Part shown: positions 53,112 to 60,300 of the stretch, one piece after another
Position numbering within the stretch: the stretch's first letter is position 1
Layout of the letters: every line of letters begins with the position of its first letter
Source of the DNA: Pseudomonas grimontii
GTDB lineage: Bacteria; Pseudomonadota; Gammaproteobacteria; Pseudomonadales; Pseudomonadaceae
Assembly: GCF_007858185.1 (NCBI RefSeq)
Contig: NZ_VFES01000009.1
Location: 1 to 64,000, forward strand
Reading direction: 5' to 3'
DNA length: 64,000 nucleotides
Notes under the pieces: generated by a model
Databases searched by the model: none
What the model saw: only the letters and a program-made list of their open reading frames with translations
What the model was told of the DNA's origin: nothing
Made by a program: the position numbers and the translations under genes

Positions 53112-53879
53112 TCACAGTCCGCGGTATTTTTCATTCAGTGCATACAGGATCGCGCAGGTTTCGGCATCCAACACACCGCAATAATCCCGCGGCCGAAAGT
53201 GCATCTGAAATGCTCGGGTCCGCCGCTCGAACGCCTGGCGATTCTGCGCAGGCTTATAGCCGTAGCGCTGAAATGCCCGCTCCACCTCCACTTCAGGCGG
53301 TAAGCCGACACAGAACCGGCGCTGGTACATGGCTCGCGTCGACGGGTCAAACCATGCCCCGATTCCCGCCTCGAAAAAACCGCGCCATGGCAGCCGAGGC
53401 CCCGGATCGCTCTTGCGCCAGTAGGCCACGTCCGAATGCCCGAGGATGTCCGTCGGCCCGATCTGCGGGTAGCGACCGAGGATGTCGCGCAGCAGTGCGG
53501 TCAAGACCTCGATCTGCTCCTCAGCGTACGCAGGAAAGGTCAACACGCCGCCGTCATCCCGCGCCAGGTTAACGATCTCGATACCGATCGAGCAGCCATT
53601 GAGGTCGTCCCGCCCGCCCCACTGGCTTACGCCGGCATGCCAGGCGCGCTGGCCTTCGTCCACCAGGCGAAACGCGCGCAGTTCGTCATAACCCGCAGCG
53701 CGGTAGCTGGGCTCTTGCGGGTCGGGCAATAGATAGTGAGCGCTGACCCCGTCCTGGGTCAGGCGGCGCAGGGATGACGCAAAAGGTGCCGCGGTGTAAT
53801 GCAGGATCAGTTGCCCCACAGGCTCGCCATTGCGTTCGTTGAAACCTGTGGCGGGGAAACTGGTGTCGATGACCAACAT
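53112..53879 (-). CDS. ampDh3: AmpDh3-like N-acetylmuramoyl-L-alanine amidase
   Basis: 255 residues from ATG 53879 (AAGGA 8 bases upstream). Amidase_2 domain (about 10-175): zinc ligands His in LILHYTA, His in ILGHSD and Asp in KSDPGP; Glu in IGIEIVNLARDD. A C-terminal peptidoglycan-binding domain follows (EVERAFQRYGY, RAFQMHFRPRDYCGVLDAETCAILYALNEKY). It closely resembles P. aeruginosa AmpDh3 from memory. No signal peptide is evident, so how it reaches the cell wall is unclear. Cleaves the MurNAc-L-Ala bond. Confidence 0.9.
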   Translation of the reverse strand: MLVIDTSFPATGFNERNGEPVGQLILHYTAAPFASSLRRLTQDGVSAHYLLPDPQEPSYRAAGYDELRAFRLVDEGQRAWHAGVSQWGGRDDLNGCSIGIEIVNLARDDGGVLTFPAYAEEQIEVLTALLRDILGRYPQIGPTDILGHSDVAYWRKSDPGPRLPWRGFFEAGIGAWFDPSTRAMYQRRFCVGLPPEVEVERAFQRYGYKPAQNRQAFERRTRAFQMHFRPRDYCGVLDAETCAILYALNEKYRGL

Positions 53880-54003
53880 AAGAACCGTCCTTTTCAATGC
53901 AGGCCGAATCATTCGGCCCGTTCAAGCGCAAAAAAACTAGCGCCATCCTGAAGACTTGAACGTCACAGGGGCGGTAACTATTTGGCACTCGAAAGAACGG
54001 CGA

Positions 54004-55326
54004 TCAGCATCGCAGCGGCATGCCCAGCTCAACGCGCAAGCCATCCGCCTGGCTGTCGAACTTCAACGAGCAGGAACAGCGCTGAACAATCGCCTGCACA
54101 ATCGCCAGGCCCAGGCCGCAGCCTTCGCTGTTGCCGTTGCGCCAGAAGCGTTGGGTCAGGTATTGCAGGTCTTCGGCGGATATCTGCTTGCCGTGGTCTC
54201 GCACGCGGAAGACGACTTGATCGGCAGCGGTGAACACGCTCAGCTCCACTCGGGTGTCGGCCGGGGTATGGCGCAAGGCGTTGTCCAGCAGGTTGCGCAG
54301 GGCTGCGACGGCCAGGCCCACCGGCATTTCCACCGGGGTTTTGGTGAGGTTGTCCGCCAGGATCAGGTCGATGCGCGTGTTGTCACCGGCATTGGCGTCC
54401 TGGATGGCCAGACGCGCGACTTCCTCCGCGTTGGACTGCACGCCATCGTCAAACGACAGGCTGCCTTCCACCCGCGCCAGCAGCAGCAATTGCTCCAGGG
54501 TGCGATGCAAGCGGTCGGCGCCCTCCTCGGCATGGGCCAGGGACTGATCGCGGGCCGCGCCCTCGGTCATGCGCGCCACTTGCAGGTGGGTCTTGATCGC
54601 TGTCAACGGGCTGCGCAGCTCGTGGGCAGCGTCACCCGTGAGACGGCGTTCGCGCTCGATGGTCTTGGCGATGCGCTGCAACAGTTGGTTCTGGGTGTCG
54701 AGCAGCGGTTTGAGCTCACTGGGCAGCGGGTGGATCTGCAACGGTTCAAGGGAGTCGGCACTGCGGCGCATCAGCGCGTCACGCATGCGGTTGAGCGGCA
54801 ACAGGCTCTGGCCGATGCCCAGCCACAGCAGGCACAGGCAACCCAACATGGCCACACCCACCGGCACTGACGCAGCGAGCAGGATCGACATATTCAACGC
54901 CTCGCGCTCCACCTGACGGTCGGCGGTAGTGATCAACAGGTCGCCACGGGACAGGGTAAAACTGCGCCAGCCCACACCATCGATGACCTGGTCACGAAAG
55001 CCGCTCTTGCGCGACTCCAGACCCTCATCCGGCGTGGTATGGCTGCGGGCGAGGATTTCCCCGCGCAAGGAGCTGACCTGGCACGCCATGCCCCCCGGCA
55101 CATTGAGTTGCTCGGCACTGAAATGCGCGCCGCCGCTCACACTGGCCAGGCCCGGCATCTGCTCCGTGAGCCCCGCGACCATACGCGCCGACGCTACCAG
55201 GCGCTGGTCGAGGGAGAACATCATCTGGTTGCGCAGGTCGTTGAGCATCCAGGCGGCCGCCAGTGCCCAGATCAACACAAAAGCGGCGCCCAGCTTGAAC
55301 GTCAGGCGCAGGCGCAGGCTTTTCAC
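54004..55326 (-). CDS. Sensor histidine kinase of the dsb-linked two-component system
   Basis: 440 residues. Periplasmic sensor of ~110 residues between membrane helices (about 12-30 and 146-170), HAMP, HisKA with His235 (GDAAHELRSPLTAIK), then an ATPase domain. N box NLLDNALRHTP is intact but the G1 box reads DHGKQI (377-382) in place of DxGxG; G2 is GCGLGLAIV. Probable counterpart of PA2480. The ATGA overlap with the response regulator (55323-55326) couples them. Divergent from dsbD across the repeat at 56115. Confidence 0.9.
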   Translation of the reverse strand: MKSLRLRLTFKLGAAFVLIWALAAAWMLNDLRNQMMFSLDQRLVASARMVAGLTEQMPGLASVSGGAHFSAEQLNVPGGMACQVSSLRGEILARSHTTPDEGLESRKSGFRDQVIDGVGWRSFTLSRGDLLITTADRQVEREALNMSILLAASVPVGVAMLGCLCLLWLGIGQSLLPLNRMRDALMRRSADSLEPLQIHPLPSELKPLLDTQNQLLQRIAKTIERERRLTGDAAHELRSPLTAIKTHLQVARMTEGAARDQSLAHAEEGADRLHRTLEQLLLLARVEGSLSFDDGVQSNAEEVARLAIQDANAGDNTRIDLILADNLTKTPVEMPVGLAVAALRNLLDNALRHTPADTRVELSVFTAADQVVFRVRDHGKQISAEDLQYLTQRFWRNGNSEGCGLGLAIVQAIVQRCSCSLKFDSQADGLRVELGMPLRC

Positions 55327-56003
55327 GAAGCATTCTCTCCATCATCTGCCGGGCCCAGGCGATAACCCAGGCCACGCACGGTCTCGACGATGCCATTGCC
55401 CAATTTGCGCCGCAGGTGGTGGATATGCACGTTGAGGGCGTTGCTTTCCAATTCATCGTTGAAGCCGTAGACGCTGTCCTTGAGTTGCTCGCTGGACAGC
55501 ACCCGGCCCTTGTTGTGCAGCAGCGCCTGCAACAGCGCCTGCTCGCGCCGGGACAGGTCCACCGGCTGGCCGCCCAACAGGGTTTCGCGGCTGCTCGGGT
55601 CGTAGGTCAGCCGGCCGTGCTCGATCAGGTTGACGCTGCGCCCCGCCATCCGGCGCAACAGGGTTTGCAGGCGTGCGGCCAATTCGCGCAGGTCGAAGGG
55701 TTTGAGCAGGTAGTCATCGGCACCGGCTTGCAGGCCGTCGACGCGGTTGGTCACCGAATCCCGCGCGGTGAGGATCAGCACCGGAATCTCCAGGCCCTGG
55801 CTGCGCAACTGTTGCAGCAGCTTGAGGCCGTCTTCGTCGGGCAGGCCGAGGTCGAGCACCATGATGTCGAAGGCCGCCGCCTTGAGCATCGCACGTGCAG
55901 CCGCCGCCGTGGCCACGCGCTCGACTGTAAAGCCCTGGGCACCGAGGCCGGCCACGATACCGCTGGCGATCAGTTCGTCGTCTTCACAGACCAGTACGTG
56001 CAT
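55323..56003 (-). CDS. OmpR-family response regulator (PA2479-like)
   Basis: 226 residues. Receiver domain with Asp51 (DIMVLDLGLPDEDG) and Lys in LLKPFDLRE, then a winged helix ending HHLRRKLGNGIVETVRGLGYRLG. QseB/PmrA-like in type. GAAGG lies upstream of ATG 56003. Divergent from the dsbD operon; likely binds the GGTTAATC repeat there and controls both directions. Confidence 0.93.
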   Translation of the reverse strand: MHVLVCEDDELIASGIVAGLGAQGFTVERVATAAAARAMLKAAAFDIMVLDLGLPDEDGLKLLQQLRSQGLEIPVLILTARDSVTNRVDGLQAGADDYLLKPFDLRELAARLQTLLRRMAGRSVNLIEHGRLTYDPSSRETLLGGQPVDLSRREQALLQALLHNKGRVLSSEQLKDSVYGFNDELESNALNVHIHHLRRKLGNGIVETVRGLGYRLGPADDGENAS

Positions 56004-56114
56004 GGTGAACCCTTCATGAAAGATGGGGGTGATTAAAAATGCAGCGGATTAAGCGCAGATTATGCCGTGAAAAGATGCAAGCTCAGATAATCCCTACACT
56101 TTAGAATAGCGCCC

Positions 56115-56133
56115 GGTTAATCATCGGTTAATC
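56115..56133. promoter_or_regulatory. Direct repeat, likely OmpR-type response regulator site
   Basis: GGTTAATC at 56115-56122 and 56126-56133, an 11-bp period, the spacing that puts two half-sites on one DNA face as for OmpR-type dimers. Lies between the response regulator and dsbD. Confidence 0.6.
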
Positions 56134-56180
56134 AACGCCACACATTGTGTGCCTCACTTGCATCGAACTAAGGCTTGACC

Positions 56181-57908
56181 ATGCGGCATCTGTTTACCTT
56201 TCTGCTGGTGTTATTCGCGGGGTTCGCCCAGGCCGCGCCGGGCAATCCGTTTGAGACCAAACCCGATTTCCTTCCGGTGGGCAAGGCCTTCACCTTTACC
56301 TCCGAACGTCTTGAAAGCGGCGAGACCCAGCTGTATTGGCAGATTGCCGACGGTTATTACCTGTACAAGCAGCGCATGAAGTTCGATGGCCTGGCCGAAA
56401 AGCCGGCGCTGCCCCAAGGCGAGGCCCATAGCGATGAATTCTTCGGCGATCAGGAGGTGTATCGCCAGGGCTTGGAAGTGAAGATTCCGGCCGGCACCAC
56501 CGGCCAGGTCAAGCTGGGCTGGCAGGGCTGCGCCGATGCGGGCCTGTGCTATCCGCCGCAGTCGATCACGGTGGATCTGGGCGGCAACCCGGCCGTCGCC
56601 GCGACCGCCGAAGCCCAGGACCAGAGCCTGGCCAGCGGCCTGCAACAACGCAGCCTGGGCTGGAGCTTGCTGGTGTTCTTCGGCCTGGGCCTGCTGTTGG
56701 CGTTTGCCCCGTGTTCGTTGCCGATGCTGCCGATCCTCGCCGGCCTGGTGGTAGGCAGCGGCGCCAGCCCGCGTCGCGGCTTTGCCCTGGCCAGCAGCTA
56801 TGTGGTGTGCATGGCGCTGGTGTATGCCGCGCTCGGCGTACTGGCCGCCCTGCTCGGCGCCAACCTCGCCGCGTTGCTGCAAACCCCGTGGATCCTCGGT
56901 AGCTTCGCAGCCTTGTTCGTGATCCTCGCCCTGCCGATGTTCGGCTTCTTTGAACTGCAACTGCCGGTGGCGCTGCGTGATCGCCTGGATAACGTCAGCC
57001 GCAACCAGAGCGGCGGCAGCCTGGTCGGCGCCGGGGTGCTCGGCGCCCTCTCCGGCCTGCTGGTTGGCCCCTGCATGACGGCCCCCCTAGCCGGTGCACT
57101 GCTGTATATCGCCCAGAGCGGCAATGCGCTGCACGGCGGGCTGATCCTGTTCGCCATGGGCATCGGCATTGGTGTGCCGCTGCTGTTGCTGGTCACCGTG
57201 GGCAACCGCTTCCTGCCTAAGCCGGGCACTTGGATGAATGTACTCAAGGGCATCTTCGGCTTCCTGTTCCTGGCCACCGCCGTGCTGATGATTCGGCCTG
57301 TGGTCGGCGAAAACCTGTGGCTCGGCCTGTGGGGCGCATTGGCCATGGCCATGGCCTACTGCGGCTGGCGCCTGGCCCAGGATTTCGGGCGGGTCGCCAT
57401 GCTGTTCGGCGCCGGCTCCGTGATCGTGGGATTGTGGGGCGGCCTGCTGCTCGTTGGTGCAGCGGGTGGCAGCGATGACCTGTGGCAACCGTTGAAGGTC
57501 TACAGCGGCTCGCAGACCACTCCCGCGCCCTCCGCCCACGAAGCCTTCATGACCCTCAATGACCCCGCCGTGCTGCAAAACCAGCTCGACAGCGCCAAGG
57601 CCCAAGGCCAGTGGGTACTGGTGGACTATTACGCCGACTGGTGCGTGTCGTGCAAAATCATGGAAAAGCAGGTGTTCGGCAAGCCCGAAGTGCTGGATGC
57701 GCTGAAAGACGTGCGCCTGCTGCGCCTGGATGTCACCGCCGACAACGCCGCCAGCCGCGAGTTGCTGGGCCGCTACAAAGTGCCGGGCCCGCCGACCTTC
57801 CTCTGGATCGGCCCCAACGGTGAAGAACGCCGCGCCCAACGCATCACCGGCGAGGTGGGTGCCGAGGCGTTCCTGCAACGCTGGAACCAGACCCGGGACG
57901 CCCTCTGA
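56181..57908 (+). CDS. dsbD: Thiol:disulfide interchange protein DsbD
   Basis: 575 residues from ATG 56181 (AAGG 7 bases upstream). Brings electrons from cytoplasmic thioredoxin to periplasmic DsbC/G. N-terminal signal peptide and alpha domain with Cys pair in GCADAGLCYP, an eight-helix beta domain with FAPCSLPML and GPCMTAPL, and the gamma thioredoxin domain with WCVSC. All six redox Cys are present. First gene of the dsb operon, and its stop overlaps the next start (TGATG). Confidence 0.95.
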   Translation: MRHLFTFLLVLFAGFAQAAPGNPFETKPDFLPVGKAFTFTSERLESGETQLYWQIADGYYLYKQRMKFDGLAEKPALPQGEAHSDEFFGDQEVYRQGLEVKIPAGTTGQVKLGWQGCADAGLCYPPQSITVDLGGNPAVAATAEAQDQSLASGLQQRSLGWSLLVFFGLGLLLAFAPCSLPMLPILAGLVVGSGASPRRGFALASSYVVCMALVYAALGVLAALLGANLAALLQTPWILGSFAALFVILALPMFGFFELQLPVALRDRLDNVSRNQSGGSLVGAGVLGALSGLLVGPCMTAPLAGALLYIAQSGNALHGGLILFAMGIGIGVPLLLLVTVGNRFLPKPGTWMNVLKGIFGFLFLATAVLMIRPVVGENLWLGLWGALAMAMAYCGWRLAQDFGRVAMLFGAGSVIVGLWGGLLLVGAAGGSDDLWQPLKVYSGSQTTPAPSAHEAFMTLNDPAVLQNQLDSAKAQGQWVLVDYYADWCVSCKIMEKQVFGKPEVLDALKDVRLLRLDVTADNAASRELLGRYKVPGPPTFLWIGPNGEERRAQRITGEVGAEAFLQRWNQTRDAL

Positions 57909-58753
57909 TGCTGACCCTGACCATCGGCACCTTCGCCATCGCGCTGAATCATATCCTGCTGATCAGCGCGTTGATTCTTGCCACCCTGGTGGGCTGGCGC
58001 GTGGCCAAGCGTGGCGGTGAGAATCCGGAATCGGTGCTGTTCAGCCTGTTCCTGCTGGGCATGCTGGCCGCCCGCGTCAGCTTTGTGCTGATGTACTGGA
58101 GCTACTACAGCAACGACTGGCTGCAGATGGTCGACCTGCGCGACGGCGGCTTTCTCGCCTGGCCCGGTATCGTCGTCCTGATCCTCGGTGCGCTGCTCTA
58201 TGGCTGGCGTCGCCCGGCGCTGCGCAAGCCGCTGAGCGCCGGGGTCATCACCGGCCTGGTGTTCTGGGGCATGACCAGCCTGGCCCTGAACCTCTACGAC
58301 AAGGGCACGCAACTGCCGCAGATCACCTTGCGCAATGCCGATGGCCAAGAGGTGCAACTGACCGATTACAAGGGTGGCCCGCTGGTGATCAACCTGTGGG
58401 CCACCTGGTGCCCGCCGTGCCGCCGCGAAATGCCGGTGCTGGAGCGTGCGCAACACCAACGCCCCGACGTGACCTTCCTGTTCGTCAACCAGGCCGAAAG
58501 CATGCAAAGCGTCAGCACCTACCTGGCCACCCAGGGCCTGACGCTCGATAACGTATTGTTCGACGCCAGCGGCCGACTCGGCCAGGCCGTGGGTTCCATG
58601 GCCCTGCCAACCACGCTGTTCTACTCAGCCGACGGGCGCCTGATCAACAGCCACCTGGGCGAGTTGTCCCAGGCCAGCCTGGCCCGTGCCATGGAACCCT
58701 TCGACACCGCCACGACAAGGAAACCGACATGCCTCGCCTCCGCCACCTGCTGA
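57908..58753 (+). CDS. TlpA-like thioredoxin with N-terminal multi-helix membrane domain
   Basis: 281 residues. Residues 1 to about 130 hold four membrane segments (HILLISALILATLVGWRVA; SLFLLGMLAARVSFVLMYW; GFLAWPGIVVLILGALLY; SAGVITGLVFWGMTSLAL), resembling the N-terminal part of Lgt-like proteins. Residues 145-281 are a TlpA/ResA-like thioredoxin with WATWCPPCRREMPVL. It is probably a membrane-bound periplasmic thiol reductase fed by DsbD. It overlaps dsbG by 25 bp. The fused membrane domain is unusual for TlpA. PA2477 in the same position. Confidence 0.85.
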   Translation: MLTLTIGTFAIALNHILLISALILATLVGWRVAKRGGENPESVLFSLFLLGMLAARVSFVLMYWSYYSNDWLQMVDLRDGGFLAWPGIVVLILGALLYGWRRPALRKPLSAGVITGLVFWGMTSLALNLYDKGTQLPQITLRNADGQEVQLTDYKGGPLVINLWATWCPPCRREMPVLERAQHQRPDVTFLFVNQAESMQSVSTYLATQGLTLDNVLFDASGRLGQAVGSMALPTTLFYSADGRLINSHLGELSQASLARAMEPFDTATTRKPTCLASATC

Positions 58754-59490
58754 CCCTGCTGCCGCTGACGCTCGCGGCGACCCTGGCCCAGGCCGAAGAC
58801 TGGCCGGCACCGATCAAACAGATCGAAGCCAAGGGCGCCAAAATCATCGGCAAATTCGACGCCCCCAGCGGCCTCACCGGCTACGCCGCGCAATACCAGA
58901 ACCGCGGCATGGCCCTGTACCTGACTGCCGACGGCAAGAGCGTGATCGCCGGCAATCTGTACGACGCCCAGGGCAATGACCTGAGCAGCGCGCCCCTGGA
59001 AACACTGGTGTATGCGCCGATGGCAAAGGAAGTCTGGGCCAAGATGGAAAAAAGCAGCTGGATCCAGGACGGCGACAAAAACGCGCCGCGCATCGTCTAC
59101 CTGTTCAGCGACCCCAACTGCCCGTACTGCAACATGTTCTGGGAACAAGCGCGGCCATGGGTAAAAGCCGGCAAGGTGCAGTTGCGCCACATCATGGTCG
59201 GCATCATCCGCGAAGACAGTGCCGCCAAGTCGGCCGCCCTGTTCGCCGCCAAAGACCCGCAAAAAGCCCTGGAAGAACACGAAGCCGCCGGCAAAGGCAG
59301 CAAATTGCAGGCGCTGGCCAAGATCCCGGCGGATATCGAAGCCAAGCTCGATGCCAATATGAAGTTAATGGATGAGCTGGAACTGTCGGCGACGCCGGCG
59401 ATTTTCTACCTGGATGACAAGGGTGGCTTGCAGCAACAGCAAGGCGCACCGTCGCCGGATAAGTTGGTGAAGATTATGGGACCGAAGTAA
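58729..59490 (+). CDS. dsbG: Thiol:disulfide interchange protein DsbG/DsbC-like
   Basis: 253 residues. Signal peptide (LLTLLPLTLAATLAQA), N-terminal dimerisation domain and a thioredoxin domain with CPYC (FSDPNCPYCNMFW) and the cis-Pro loop ATPAIF. Isomerase/sulfenic-acid reductase in the periplasm. AAGGAAA before ATG lies inside the upstream gene. PA2476 in the same position. Confidence 0.9.
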   Translation: MPRLRHLLTLLPLTLAATLAQAEDWPAPIKQIEAKGAKIIGKFDAPSGLTGYAAQYQNRGMALYLTADGKSVIAGNLYDAQGNDLSSAPLETLVYAPMAKEVWAKMEKSSWIQDGDKNAPRIVYLFSDPNCPYCNMFWEQARPWVKAGKVQLRHIMVGIIREDSAAKSAALFAAKDPQKALEEHEAAGKGSKLQALAKIPADIEAKLDANMKLMDELELSATPAIFYLDDKGGLQQQQGAPSPDKLVKIMGPK

Positions 59491-59607
59491 GCGGCGCCTG
59501 GTCTGACGCCATCGGGGCATGGGTATCTACACAACTTTCAGGCTGAAAAATCTCTTTGTGGTGAGGGAGCTTGTTTCCGTGGCGGCCTTCGGGCCGACCG
59601 CTTTTTG

Positions 59608-60292
59608 GGGTTTGGGTGAGTACATATCCGTTGCTGCGGTAACGGCGGCTATGGGTTCCGCCCTTACGGCGGGTCACTTTGGAAAAGCCCCAAAGTAACC
59701 AAAGGGCTCTTGCCCCACCACTCGGTACCTCGCCTAGGCTCGGTATGCCCTCACTCCGGCTTGAATCCGTGGGCCGCCGTCATGGGCCATCCATGGCCCA
59801 GGACGGCTAACCCGGCGTCCTGCCGGGTTACCCTCGGATTCAAGCCTGCGCTCGGCCAGCGTGGTTAACGGGGCGCCTGAGATCAAGATCAAAAGCCAGA
59901 GCCAGAGCCAGATCAAAAGATTGCTGACTTCGTCAGCGGTTAAGGAAGTAGAAGCCACACCGCGTACGCTTCAAAGATCAGGTCGGCTTTAAGGCCGCCT
60001 CGCTTTGTTTTTGATCTGGGATCGCCCCGTCAAACACGCTGGCCGAACGCAGGCTTTGGAGCGTGGGTAACCCGGCAGGACGCCGGGTTAGCCGCACTGG
60101 GCCAAGGATGGCCCATTGCGGCGGCCCACGCTCCAAAGCCGGAGTGAGGGCACACCGAGCCTAGGCGAGGTGCCGAGTGTTGGGGCGAAGCGTTTTTGGT
60201 TACTTTTGGCGCTCTTCCAAAAGTGACCCGCCGTAAGGGCGGAACCATAGGTAGCCGTGACCGCAGCAACGGATATGTACTCACCCAAACCC
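59608..60292. repeat. Giant inverted repeat, non-coding
   Basis: Left arm 59608-59895 and right arm 60008-60292 are inverted copies of about 285 bp with scattered differences, the ends being GGGTTTGGGTGAGTACATATCC and its complement. The 112-bp centre has no gene. Several open frames in it are artefacts. It fills the 810-bp gap between dsbG and pvdL, possibly a chromosomal palindromic repeat of fluorescent pseudomonads. Confidence 0.9.
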
Positions 60293-60300
60293 AGCGGAGA

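Noticed and set aside
59474..60288. Short open frames in the giant inverted repeat
   Set aside because: They run through repeat arms, are mirrored between arms and have no ribosome site; I regard them as artefacts.
59608..60292. Insertion sequence
   Set aside because: No transposase frame, no target-site duplication recognised; only the inverted arms are present.
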